NCBI GenBank assembly: GCA_964429855.1
Contig: CAYSDM010000005.1
Coordinates: forward strand, 42,013 to 106,012
DNA from: CALLMM01 sp964429855
GTDB lineage: Bacteria; Armatimonadota; Chthonomonadetes; Chthonomonadales; CAJBBX01
DNA: 64,000 nt
Direction: 5' to 3'
Shown in pieces: positions 54,508 to 62,838 of the stretch. Below the pieces are notes generated by a model. That model had not been told where the DNA came from and searched no databases. It saw nothing but the letters and a program-made list of their open reading frames with translations. The first letter of the stretch is position 1, and every line of letters begins with the position of its first letter. The translations under genes were made by a program, and so were the position numbers.

Positions 54508-55832
54508 TTTCTCTCCTCATTAAGCGTCTGCGGCTCTTTCAACGTTAGCAGCGAGAGGAACCATGAAACCAGCAGGAGAAAAGCTGTTCCCAGAAAGGGG
54601 GCATAGTGAGAATTGATCCAGGGGAGCAGGCTGATGCGAATGTGTGCATGTTCATACAGGTAGCCGCCGAGAGGCGCGCCCAGCATTGCCCCGATTCCCT
54701 GTACCGTGCCGACCGATCCCATGATCGCTCCTCGCTGTGAGGGAGGGCACGACGAGCTGATAAACGCCATCCATGCCGGAAACGCGATGACAAATCCCAC
54801 GCCGATAAGCGATCCGCCCAGAACCAGCGCCAGTTCGCTGCGAATGAAGATCAGCGTCCACATGGAGAAAGCGCAGAGTCCAATTCCGATCTTCACGGCG
54901 CGGGATTTTCCGATCCGATCACCAATCGTCCCCAGCGGAACGGAGACTCCGGCTATCACCAGCGCAGGAACCAGCAGCAGACTGCCATAGACCGATTCCG
55001 AAATACCAAACTCCTGCATGGCAAAGAGTTTGATTATCAACATACACATCCCGATACCGAAGAAGGTTATGAATGCCATGATAAGTGTGTGAGGAATCTG
55101 CTTCAGGCTGCCCATCAGCGCATACATGCTGAACCCGGCTTCATGCTCATGCGGATGGCTCTCATGCAGCGGGCGTATGTTCGGGATGCGCCATGCCGCC
55201 ATAGACGCTGTCAGCAAGAAAAGAAAGCTGATCAGGTAAAAAGATGACCTTTCAGGAACAGCGTTCGGAGAGATGTAACGAGTCAGGTCGTTAGCCGCGC
55301 CTCCGAGCAGAGGTCCCAATGCTACCGCCATCAGATAGGTGACATTGAACAGGCTCATCGCCTGCGAACGACGCTCCGGCGGAACCAGATCCGCCATCAT
55401 CACCAGCGCGGAGGGCCACAAGGCCGCCGCGCCCAATCCATCCAGGATACGCAGCAGCACAAAAAGATACCAGTGATTTTCAGGTACAAGCAGAGTCAGA
55501 AGAGAGGTGACTACGCTGATAAGCGGACCGGCAATGATGAGCAGTTTACGACCGATCCGGTCTCCGAGAATCCCGAAGGGTCCCTTCATCACGCCTTCAC
55601 AGAACAGAAAGGCCGTACCGATGAATGTGATGAGCGTCTCTCCGTAGCCCATGCGATACTTCAGGTAGACGGGCATCGCCGAAAAGTTCATCAGCATGTA
55701 GGAGAGTTCCGCCAGCCCAAGCACCAACCCGATGGAGATAAGCGTGGCGCGCGTTCCGATAATGGGTTTCGGGGCGGAGGATGGAGGTTCTTGCTGCATA
55801 TTGTCGCTCAAAACGCCATTCTTCACAGCCAT
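54504..55832 (-). CDS. MFS transporter
   Basis: 442 aa, 12 predicted helices. MFS markers: GDRIGRKLLIIAG (loop 2-3), LVPPERRSQAMSLFN, and the second-half equivalents GTIGDRIGKSRAVKIG and CPPSQRGAIMG. A His-rich loop (LHESHPHEHEAG) lies between helices 6 and 7. First gene of a four-gene minus-strand run (MFS, DUF6807, 94 aa, large secreted protein). It may import the product made by the secreted enzyme or export a metabolite. ATG 55799 is an alternative start; neither has a strong ribosome site. Confidence 0.88.
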   Translation of the reverse strand: MAVKNGVLSDNMQQEPPSSAPKPIIGTRATLISIGLVLGLAELSYMLMNFSAMPVYLKYRMGYGETLITFIGTAFLFCEGVMKGPFGILGDRIGRKLLIIAGPLISVVTSLLTLLVPENHWYLFVLLRILDGLGAAALWPSALVMMADLVPPERRSQAMSLFNVTYLMAVALGPLLGGAANDLTRYISPNAVPERSSFYLISFLFLLTASMAAWRIPNIRPLHESHPHEHEAGFSMYALMGSLKQIPHTLIMAFITFFGIGMCMLIIKLFAMQEFGISESVYGSLLLVPALVIAGVSVPLGTIGDRIGKSRAVKIGIGLCAFSMWTLIFIRSELALVLGGSLIGVGFVIAFPAWMAFISSSCPPSQRGAIMGSVGTVQGIGAMLGAPLGGYLYEHAHIRISLLPWINSHYAPFLGTAFLLLVSWFLSLLTLKEPQTLNEERK

Positions 55833-55873
55833 CTCTATCTTTGTCCCTGGCAGCTTCGATCACCTTCGTATTA

Positions 55874-55916
55874 TACGCCTGAAAACTTCTTCTGATTATA
55901 GGTCGAACAGCCTATA
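55874..55916 (-). promoter_or_regulatory. Control region of the MFS operon with inverted repeat
   Basis: On the minus strand there are two TATAAT-like sequences, one at 55876-55871 and one at 55901-55896. Around the outer one lies the inverted repeat TATAGG-N8-CCTATA (55897-55916), a good candidate operator. Clear -35 boxes were not seen, in line with regulated promoters. Confidence 0.4.
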
Positions 55917-56016
55917 TTCAGGACAAGCTGTTCCCGTTGTTTTCGGGTCATAACGAGAGAAGCGTGGAAGAGAGAGGAATGAAGGCTGCAGGAGAATAGA
56001 CGAAAGGAACAAGGCA

Positions 56017-56044
56017 ACGGCTTCACAGAATCCTGTGAAGCCGT
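56017..56044 (-). terminator. Hairpin after the Gfo/Idh gene
   Basis: A perfect 12-bp stem (ACGGCTTCACAG/CTGTGAAGCCGT) with an AATC loop lies 18 bp after the stop. No T-run follows. Confidence 0.6.
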
Positions 56045-56062
56045 CTGCTCCTTCTCAGGCTC

Positions 56063-57121
56063 CTACTTGATGGAGACCTCTTTGCCCTTCTCTGAGGATT
56101 CGTAGATCGCATCCATGATCTGAGCGACCATTAAACCCTGATCGCCGGTCACAAGCGGCTGTGTGTCGTTGAGAATGCACTCCACGAAGTGCTTACACTC
56201 TGCGGCATGGGTGTTGACGTTTCCTCCGGGGAACTCCGGTTTGAATGTCTGCAGCGAGCGATGTTTCTCTTTGACAATGGTCAGAGGATTGGTGGTAGCG
56301 CCGCCCTCAGTTCCGCAGAGCGTGCTGTTGTGAACCTCCTCCGGGATGTTCGCGACGAAACTGGACTCGATCACGACGGTCGCCCCGTTATCGAAACGGA
56401 TCAGCGCGGCGGCAAAGTCCTCGACCGTGAAGTTCTTGTAGTCCCATTGTCCCATGAAACCGACGATGTCATCGCGTTTTCCGAATTTGGCATAGGTGAT
56501 GCCGGAGGCGGAGATCGGCTTCGGATGTCCCATCATCCAGAGGGTCAAGTCCAGAATATGCACGCCGATGTCAATGAGTGGACCGCCCCCCTGCTTGCTC
56601 TTGTCAATGAAGACGCCCCAGCCGGGGATGCCTCGCCGTCGAAGCGCCTGCGCCCGGGCATAGTAGATGTCTCCCAGTTCGCCCTCTTCGATGTACTTCT
56701 TCAGAAGCTGATTGCTCGGCGCGAATCGGCTGTTATAGCCCACCTGGAATTTGACTTTTGCCTTTTTCGCCGCTTCCACCATCTTCCTGGCTTCGTCGGC
56801 GTTCATGGCGATAGGCTTTTCGCACAGGATATGCTTGCCGGCTTTGGCAGCCGCGATGCTCGGATCAAAATGGAGATAGTTCGGGGTGCAGATGGAGACC
56901 GCCTGTACCTCGTCCATCTCCAGAAGTTTCTTGTAGTCTGTAAAGACATTCTTAACGTTGAATTTTTGCGCCGCCGTGTTGGCAACGGTCTCATTCACAT
57001 CGGCTACCGCGACAATCTCGCACAGGTCAGGGATTGCGGCATAACCCGGCATATGCGCGCCCTGCGCGATACCGCCTGACCCGATAATGCCTATGCCTAC
57101 CTTCTTGCTCTTTTTAGCCAA
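56063..57121 (-). CDS. Gfo/Idh/MocA family oxidoreductase
   Basis: 352 aa, NAD(P)-dependent sugar oxidoreductase. Rossmann loop IGIIGSGGIAQGAHMPGY at the N-terminus, the SICTPNYLHFD strand, EKPIAMNADEARKM with the catalytic-type Glu-Lys-Pro, and the GGGPLIDIGVHILDL segment with conserved Asp and His in the C-terminal domain. The frame opens at 57163, but TTG 57121 has AAGGAG ten bases upstream and starts the conserved N-terminus. A promoter 180 bp upstream leaves a long structured leader. Confidence 0.9.
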   Translation of the reverse strand: MAKKSKKVGIGIIGSGGIAQGAHMPGYAAIPDLCEIVAVADVNETVANTAAQKFNVKNVFTDYKKLLEMDEVQAVSICTPNYLHFDPSIAAAKAGKHILCEKPIAMNADEARKMVEAAKKAKVKFQVGYNSRFAPSNQLLKKYIEEGELGDIYYARAQALRRRGIPGWGVFIDKSKQGGGPLIDIGVHILDLTLWMMGHPKPISASGITYAKFGKRDDIVGFMGQWDYKNFTVEDFAAALIRFDNGATVVIESSFVANIPEEVHNSTLCGTEGGATTNPLTIVKEKHRSLQTFKPEFPGGNVNTHAAECKHFVECILNDTQPLVTGDQGLMVAQIMDAIYESSEKGKEVSIK

Positions 57122-57155
57122 TGTCGTATATCTCCTTTGATGTGGTGAACAGAAA

Positions 57156-57219
57156 GGGCGCATCGCAAGCCCTCAGCCCGATGCATCCAGTCCGGGGGCA
57201 GGAACGCAGGTATGCGCCC
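57156..57219 (-). promoter_or_regulatory. Structured leader of the Gfo/Idh gene, candidate switch
   Basis: On the minus strand GGGCGCAT (57219-57212) pairs with ATGCGCCC (57163-57156), closing a 64-nt domain followed by TTTCTG. An alternative stem GCATCG/CGATGC (57184-57179 with 57165-57160) uses the same 3' arm and excludes the first. No known riboswitch class was recognised. Confidence 0.35.
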
Positions 57220-57302
57220 AGATAGACAGTGATGAGAAGGAGCGGAGTAGTACGCTCATTGCGGGAGGTCTGCCGGAGAGAAGTCTCTCTTTCAGCTTCT
57301 GA

Positions 57303-57332
57303 ATTTTAGCATATTGAGACGCCGAGATGCAA
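57303..57332 (-). promoter_or_regulatory. Promoter of the Gfo/Idh gene
   Basis: TTGCAT (57332-57327), 18 bp, TAAAAT (57308-57303) on the minus strand. Confidence 0.5.
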
Positions 57333-57354
57333 TCCGGATCGGACCCGGTTCCTG

Positions 57355-58032
57355 TCAGTCGAGTGTGGTGAAGAGTTCCGGATGGTCTATGGGAGCAAGA
57401 ATCCGCGTCCGTTTCGCTCTGTGAACCGCGTTACTCTTCATCGGGCGAGGGCTATTTCGCACTTCATGGCAGCGACGGCAACGCGCTTCATAACTCTCCT
57501 CGGCTCCCACCAGAATGATTGGATCATCCCAGGAAGCGGGACGATTGTCAATGAGGCGCTGTGTGCGACTGGCTTCCCGTCCGCACTTTTTACAGATGGC
57601 GTGGAGCTTTATGACAGAGTCCGCCAGCGCCAGCAGGCGGGGCATGAAGCTGAACGGCTGCCCGCGAAAATCCTGATCCAATCCAGCCGCGATCACCGTT
57701 ACCCCGCGATCCGCCAGCCGTTCGCAAAGGCTGACCACCGATTCATCAAAAAATTGAACCTCTTCGATACCCACAATCTCCACATCGGGAGCGATCAGAG
57801 ATTCCATCGTCTGTGAATCGCTGACCGCCACGGCATTATACATCATGCCGTCATGTGTGCGTATAACGGTTGTCTCGCATCGCGTGTCTATCGCGGATTT
57901 GAAGACCTGCACCTTTTTTCGGGCGTGCATGGCTCGGCGTACCAGACGAATTAACTCCTCCGTCTTACCGGAGAACATGCAGCCCGTTATGACAATCAAA
58001 GATCCCAGCGCTTTTGGCACGCCCCTCTCCAT
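57355..58032 (-). CDS. tdk: Thymidine kinase
   Basis: Type II (TK1-like) kinase of the thymidine salvage pathway, about 225 aa. P-loop GCMFSGKTEELIR, the DEAQF-type segment as GIEEVQFFDES, DQDFRGQPF, and a Cys4 zinc site from CKKCGREA and CRRCHEV. The hydrolase stop overlaps the start region (GTGATG): GTG 58035 and ATG 58032 are both possible, the latter as a TGATG coupled start. The Asp of the usual DEAQ motif is Glu here, with the following Glu kept. Confidence 0.92.
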   Translation of the reverse strand: MERGVPKALGSLIVITGCMFSGKTEELIRLVRRAMHARKKVQVFKSAIDTRCETTVIRTHDGMMYNAVAVSDSQTMESLIAPDVEIVGIEEVQFFDESVVSLCERLADRGVTVIAAGLDQDFRGQPFSFMPRLLALADSVIKLHAICKKCGREASRTQRLIDNRPASWDDPIILVGAEESYEARCRRCHEVRNSPRPMKSNAVHRAKRTRILAPIDHPELFTTLD

Positions 58033-58964
58033 CACGATCCGGTTATAAGATGATTGCAGAAGAAGGAGGTGAATTCCTCCTGATATTGTCTGCGGTCATC
58101 GGGATGAACCATCACATGCCAGGAGCGGGGATGATAGATTAGTTTACAGGGAGGCTTTGCGGATTCATACAGCAGTCTTCCGTCGTCGGGGTGAACTATC
58201 AGGTCGCGCCTGCCGTGCATCAGAAGCAGCGGTCTCGGAGAGAGTTTCTCCACCACCTTCACCGGAGCGACCTGATCCGGCTCTACAGGGAACCAGCGGC
58301 GACCGAAGTAGATCGTGGAGCGGGTATAGGCGGATCTCAGGGGACCCAGCAGAAATCGCCCGTGCTGTTCGATGGCGCGATCCAGACTGGCGTAGGCTCC
58401 ATGTGTCGCCACGACGCGAATCCGCTGATCCTGCGCTGCCGTCATGATCGAGACGGCTCCCCCCATCGAAAGGCCGAAGACGCCAATGGGAAGCCCCTCC
58501 ATTTCAGGACGTTGTTCAAAATAGTCCAGCGCGCCAAGCAGATCGTTCACCTCATGGTAGCCGATGGTGCATAGCTTTCCTTCACTGTTACCCAGCGCGC
58601 GAAAATCGAACAGCAGCATATGAAAACCATGCTCATGGAGCATTCTCGCCCAGAATAGTGTTTCGCTGCGGTTATTGGGAAAACCGTGACACAGAACAAC
58701 TCCCGCCTTCGCGCCCGGAGAGGGGAGGAACCAGCCGGAGATTGTCAAACCGTCCCGAGACTGAAAGGTGATATCCTCATAGGGATAACGGTACTTCTCC
58801 GGCGTGACTTTCGGGCGAAAGCGAATAGGGTGTGTGGCGAAGTAGGCGGAGGCATAACTGCTTATGCCCAGCGTAATTCCAGCGAGGACGGCTCCTCCGA
58901 TCAGGCGGGGCAGTATGGGCTTGCCTTGACAGGATGAGGATTTATCACTATACTCAGTCGTCAT
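58032..58964 (-). CDS. Membrane-anchored alpha/beta hydrolase
   Basis: 310 aa. An N-terminal helix (LIGGAVLAGITLGISSYASAYF) anchors the enzyme with the catalytic part outside. Visible: VVLCHGFPNNRSETLFWA (oxyanion loop), nucleophile Ser in FGLSMGGAVSIM, Asp in MHGRRDLIVHPDDG and His in RSWHVMVHP. It belongs to the COG1073-like/serine aminopeptidase S33 group; probable esterase or acylglycerol lipase. Co-transcribed with tdk through a stop-start overlap. Confidence 0.87.
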   Translation of the reverse strand: MTTEYSDKSSSCQGKPILPRLIGGAVLAGITLGISSYASAYFATHPIRFRPKVTPEKYRYPYEDITFQSRDGLTISGWFLPSPGAKAGVVLCHGFPNNRSETLFWARMLHEHGFHMLLFDFRALGNSEGKLCTIGYHEVNDLLGALDYFEQRPEMEGLPIGVFGLSMGGAVSIMTAAQDQRIRVVATHGAYASLDRAIEQHGRFLLGPLRSAYTRSTIYFGRRWFPVEPDQVAPVKVVEKLSPRPLLLMHGRRDLIVHPDDGRLLYESAKPPCKLIYHPRSWHVMVHPDDRRQYQEEFTSFFCNHLITGS

Positions 58965-58984
58965 TATCTCTCTCGGATAGATTG

Positions 58985-59614
58985 ATGCCAGGACTTGAGA
59001 GCGAGCTTGATTCAGAACGCGGTAAAACCATGGCGCGATGGTTCGGCATCGCGATACTCGGCGCGTTTATTCTACAGCAGAAAGCGCAGGGCGTTCTGAG
59101 CGTTTCGCTGACGGTCTGGCTTGCGGTGGTGGGAACCGCCGTCCTCATGAATACGTTTCATACACTCTTCCTGTTTCGTTCAACGCGCTGTCCACGCGCC
59201 TACAAGTATTTTTCCACCGGATTAGATCTTCTGATCGTCAGTATGGCGGTAAAGTTTACCGGATACAATCAGAGCCCCTTTTTCTATGTCTATTTTCTGC
59301 TTCTCATCTCTAACTGCATTCGCTACGGTCTGCTGATGAGCATCTATATCGCCAGCATGGTTAATATTTTCTATGCCATCACACTGTCACTGGCTCCCGA
59401 TCTCCCTCCCACACTGCTGGGAGGCGAAGGGCTGAAGATACTGGCTTTCTGGGGCGTGGCGCTCTATGGCGGTTCCGTGGCGGGAAGGCTGCGGCGTCAT
59501 GCCAATGAGATGATTGCATATGAGGAGACGATAGCCGAGTTAAAGCAGAGGCTGCAAGAGAGCGAGAGACCATCCATTAATCCCGTGCAAGACTCTGCAG
59601 AGGGCAGCCAATGA
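58985..59614 (+). CDS. Six-helix membrane protein resembling a sensor-kinase input domain
   Basis: 209 aa from ATG 58985 (the frame opens at 58934 but would overlap the divergent hydrolase). Five or six hydrophobic helices (WFGIAILGAFILQ to WGVALYGGSVAGRL) are followed by a short coiled coil (NEMIAYEETIAELKQRLQES) that would normally lead into a histidine kinase, but the gene stops there. It overlaps the next small gene by 4 bp. It may be a stand-alone membrane receptor or the remnant of a kinase. Confidence 0.7.
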   Translation: MPGLESELDSERGKTMARWFGIAILGAFILQQKAQGVLSVSLTVWLAVVGTAVLMNTFHTLFLFRSTRCPRAYKYFSTGLDLLIVSMAVKFTGYNQSPFFYVYFLLLISNCIRYGLLMSIYIASMVNIFYAITLSLAPDLPPTLLGGEGLKILAFWGVALYGGSVAGRLRRHANEMIAYEETIAELKQRLQESERPSINPVQDSAEGSQ

Positions 59615-59853
59615 CGGATGAACAGAGACCGGAGATACCATCCCCGAATAACTCTGCACGGCTGCGTACCGTTTCCGCCGATATGCGGTGGATAAAGCGA
59701 CTGGGGATGATCGGCGCGCTGCTGGTCGCAATCATCATTGCGTTGACCCTGTTCGCGCCTTCCGCGCTCTGGTTTCTCTTCTATCCTCTGCTTATAATGG
59801 GGGCGCTGGGGGCGCTGGCGCTGGCTTCTGTTTTGTTGTTACGCTTTCTGTAA
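59611..59853 (+). CDS. Small two-helix membrane protein
   Basis: 80 aa. A charged N-terminus (RTVSADMRWIKRLG) precedes two helices (IGALLVAIIIALTLF and WFLFYPLLIMGALGALALAS). ATG overlaps the preceding stop (ATGA), which supports coupling to the sensor-like protein. No family was recognised. The last 62 bases are antisense to the acyltransferase gene. Confidence 0.65.
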   Translation: MTDEQRPEIPSPNNSARLRTVSADMRWIKRLGMIGALLVAIIIALTLFAPSALWFLFYPLLIMGALGALALASVLLLRFL

Positions 59854-60541
59854 AGGTTTTCAAGCGATATTCAGCGGAGCATGTGGCGCGATTTAACGCC
59901 TCTTCGACCTCCAGACGCTTTTTCTCCAACTCCGCATCACCGGCATCCGACGGTATTATAATTGGCTCCTCTACGACAAGCACTGCGCGAGTGAAGGGGT
60001 AGGGAATCTCAAAAGCGTCCCACTGATCCAACCTCACACCTGATTCAATCGCCGATCCGACCGGTAAAAGTATAACCCCCGACTTCTTCGCCAGAAAGCA
60101 GGCTCCCGGTTTCGCCTGATAGATCGGTCCCTGCGGACCGTCCGCCGCAATGGCGCCTCCACGCTCCTCCCGGAGAATCTGCACATACTTCAGCACCCCC
60201 CGGGATTCGCTGGCGAACTGAGAGGCGTCCAGCACCATGTAACCCATGCGTTCAATCATGCGAAGAGTCAGCAGACGGAACAGCTTCAGCCATCGGTTAT
60301 AGTTGGGATCACGTGAATGGCTGGCGTAGAGGCAGAGCCTTTCGTTGTGAAAGTAGGCGATGGGAAGGAAGCCTTTGCCATGCCACAGAGTCAACATGGG
60401 GCGCAGACCGGCGCGTTTGTTTAGCCGCAGATTCTCCAATCCATAGACGCGGATATCTATGGAGTTCTCATAGAACCAGAACAGGCGAATCAGGATGCCC
60501 GTCATCAGATGCGTGAGAGTCTGCAGCAGCAGATGTTTCAT
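59792..60541 (-). CDS. DUF374-type lysophospholipid acyltransferase-like protein
   Basis: 249 aa. The DUF374 group of the LPLAT superfamily: WHGKGFLPIAYF (in place of HxxxxD), SHSRDPNYNRWLK, AADGPQGPIYQAKPGACFLAKKSG, and PVGSAIES. Members are thought to acylate lipid A or glycolipids. The C-terminus is a Pro/Ala-rich tail (QKPAPAPPAPPL) antisense to the small gene at 59611. The start overlaps the histidine kinase stop by 4 bp. Confidence 0.85.
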   Translation of the reverse strand: MKHLLLQTLTHLMTGILIRLFWFYENSIDIRVYGLENLRLNKRAGLRPMLTLWHGKGFLPIAYFHNERLCLYASHSRDPNYNRWLKLFRLLTLRMIERMGYMVLDASQFASESRGVLKYVQILREERGGAIAADGPQGPIYQAKPGACFLAKKSGVILLPVGSAIESGVRLDQWDAFEIPYPFTRAVLVVEEPIIIPSDAGDAELEKKRLEVEEALNRATCSAEYRLKTFTESVTTKQKPAPAPPAPPL

Positions 60542-61863
60542 TCGGAAGCGGAATACCGGGGCAAATAGAGACTAAAGAGGCTGCCTCTGCCGGCTTCGCT
60601 CTGACAAGAAATCGTTCCGCCATGCAGGTCAACCAGATGACGGGTGAGGAAAAGTCCAAGCCCTGTGCCGGGGATTGTGCGGATCTCTTCCCGCTCATTC
60701 CGCTCATACGGCGTAAAGAGTCTGGAGACCTGCTCTTGCGTCATCCCGATTCCGTGATCGCGCACCTCAATGTTTACGCCGTTTTCCACCGTATAGGCTT
60801 TGACGAGGATATCTCCTCCATCCGGTGAATACTTGATTGCATTGCTTAAAAGGTTGGAGAGTATCTGATGCAGTTTATCCTCGTCGGCTTCTATCGCCGG
60901 AAGTCCCGGTTCGATCTCCAGTTTCAGATTATGTGCGGGCGTCCAGAAGCGGTAGAAACGTTGGAATCGGCAGATGCGTTCCAGCAGGGGAGTGAGATCA
61001 ATCATCCGTGCATTGAGCGTGATCGGTCTGCCAGCCTCCAGTCGCGAGGAGTCCAGCAGTTCATTGATCATCTCTAACATCCGATCGCACTCCGCTTCGA
61101 TGGTCTCATAGAACTCCAACTGCTCGGAGCGCTCCAGAGTCTCATCCGTTTCCAGAGTCTGGATAAAACCGCGAATAGTCGTGAGGGGATTACGCAGTTC
61201 GTGTGTTACAAACCCGATGTAGTCCGATTTCAGGCGGTTCGCCTCCTCCAGAGCAAGTCGCTGCGTCTCCTTCTCAAGAAGCTCAGATTGCAGCCGAAGC
61301 CGATCCTCAACCGATTTTTTCAGGTTGTCATAGAGACGCGCATTCTGGATGGCAACCGCCGCCTGATTTGCGAACGCCGTTAGCATCTCCAACTGTTCAT
61401 CATGAAAGACGCCGTCTTTAACGCGGTTATCGAGATAGACCACGCCAAGGACTTTTCCCTGTGCAATGAGTGGAACGCAGAGGACAGAGCGAAGATTGGC
61501 AAGGCGGACACTGGTATGTTTTGCGAAGCGCGAGTCCTCCATCGCGTTCATGGAGAGGATATGTTCTCGTTCCAGAAGAGCCTGATCTACAATGGTTCGG
61601 CTGATTTCAGGTTGGTTCGACTTTTCCCGGCTGGAGAGGGCGGATTCTAGCTCCAGGGGATCCATGCCATGCGTGGCTTTTCCCCAGACGCGCCGGGATC
61701 CCTCTTCTACCAGGATAATGAACCCGCGCTCGGCGTTAACAAACTGCACCACCTGATTTATCGCAGTATGAAGCACCTGCGAAAGGTCCAGGGAGGAGTT
61801 CAGTGTCTGTCCTAACTGCAAAAGCGTTCCGATATAGTCCTTGCTATTCTCTGCCGAAGTCAT
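60538..61863 (-). CDS. GAF-domain sensor histidine kinase, orphan
   Basis: 441 aa from ATG 61863 with GGAG upstream. A longer frame to 62046 would overlap the PhyH gene and lacks homology. GAF domain at about residues 25-175 (VVQFVNAERGFIILVEE; VPLIAQGKVLGVVYLDN), a coiled coil (residues 180-215), then the kinase: FVTHELRNPLTTIRG with the phosphorylated His, N-box HQILSNLLSNAIKYSPDGG, G1 DHGIGM and G2 GTGLGLFLTRHLV. No membrane helix is present, so it is cytoplasmic. No response regulator gene is adjacent. Confidence 0.9.
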   Translation of the reverse strand: MTSAENSKDYIGTLLQLGQTLNSSLDLSQVLHTAINQVVQFVNAERGFIILVEEGSRRVWGKATHGMDPLELESALSSREKSNQPEISRTIVDQALLEREHILSMNAMEDSRFAKHTSVRLANLRSVLCVPLIAQGKVLGVVYLDNRVKDGVFHDEQLEMLTAFANQAAVAIQNARLYDNLKKSVEDRLRLQSELLEKETQRLALEEANRLKSDYIGFVTHELRNPLTTIRGFIQTLETDETLERSEQLEFYETIEAECDRMLEMINELLDSSRLEAGRPITLNARMIDLTPLLERICRFQRFYRFWTPAHNLKLEIEPGLPAIEADEDKLHQILSNLLSNAIKYSPDGGDILVKAYTVENGVNIEVRDHGIGMTQEQVSRLFTPYERNEREEIRTIPGTGLGLFLTRHLVDLHGGTISCQSEAGRGSLFSLYLPRYSASE

Positions 61864-61979
61864 CAAACTGCTGCTCCTGCCGATGGTCACGAAATTCATA
61901 AACCCGCATCCAAAATGCATTATCGGGTATCTCAATTCTGAAAACCATCGGCGGGTTACAGGAAGGGATGCAGGTTTTC

Positions 61980-62801
61980 TCAGGGATAGAGGATAGGGTT
62001 CAGACGACTGCTCGCCAGTTCGCCCGGCTGCTGCCCCGGCATCCATCGCGCCAGATCATCGAATCGGTTCTTATTATCGGGTTGACTGATTCGCGCTCCG
62101 TCAGCATAGTAGATGATCGTCATCGCTTCCCGCGTTGTCTCCGACTGATTTCCCGGCGCGCTGTGGAGTGTCCAACCCGCATGAAACGAAGCGTCTCCTG
62201 CCTGCATGACACCGGAATCAAACATGTCATATCCCTTCTCTTTTACCATACGGTTAAAAGTCTCTTCGGATTGGTCGGAGATCGCCAGATGTCCGAGAAA
62301 GCCCTCTCGATGTGATCCGCTGGCAAAGGTCATGGTTCCCATCTGCGTGGAAACATCCACCAGAGGCATCCACATGGTGATTGTCAGCGGCGTATCCAGA
62401 GGCCAGTAGTACTGATCCTGATGCCAGGGAGTTAACCCGCCATGTCCCTCTTTGAAGAGCGCTTGATCGTGATACAGACGAACGGCTGAGACTTGCATCA
62501 ACTGCGCGGCGATCCGGGCGAATCGCTTTCCGAAAACAAACTTTTGGCTTCCCTCGTCGCTCTCCCAGAGATTCATTGTCTGCAGGAACGCCTTGCCATA
62601 GGTATCGCGCTCTTCTATCGGGCGCGTCTCCGTGTTCAGCCGTTTTACTGCATTCACAATCACCGGACGATATGCCTCTATCTCCTCTCTCGTGCAGACT
62701 TCTCTGAGAAGAATATGTCCGTTTTCCTGATAGCTGGCGATCTGCTCCGAAGTCAGAGCGTATTCAGAGTTCAGTTCCGGAAGTTTGATCTCTGTAGACA
62801 T
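61980..62801 (-). CDS. Phytanoyl-CoA dioxygenase (PhyH) family protein
   Basis: 273 aa from ATG 62801, with AGGAG eight bases upstream (the frame is open from 62858). Fe(II)/2-oxoglutarate dioxygenase: the HxD pair in PWHQDQYYWPLD near residue 150, the distal His in AGWTLHSAPGNQSETTRE, and the Arg that binds oxoglutarate. The family hydroxylates acyl-CoAs and many small molecules. It lies 37 bp behind the acyl-CoA synthetase gene, so a fatty or aromatic acyl substrate is plausible. Confidence 0.88.
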   Translation of the reverse strand: MSTEIKLPELNSEYALTSEQIASYQENGHILLREVCTREEIEAYRPVIVNAVKRLNTETRPIEERDTYGKAFLQTMNLWESDEGSQKFVFGKRFARIAAQLMQVSAVRLYHDQALFKEGHGGLTPWHQDQYYWPLDTPLTITMWMPLVDVSTQMGTMTFASGSHREGFLGHLAISDQSEETFNRMVKEKGYDMFDSGVMQAGDASFHAGWTLHSAPGNQSETTREAMTIIYYADGARISQPDNKNRFDDLARWMPGQQPGELASSRLNPILYP

Positions 62802-62838
62802 GAGAATCTCCTGTATGAGGGTGTGCAATAATTGAAAT

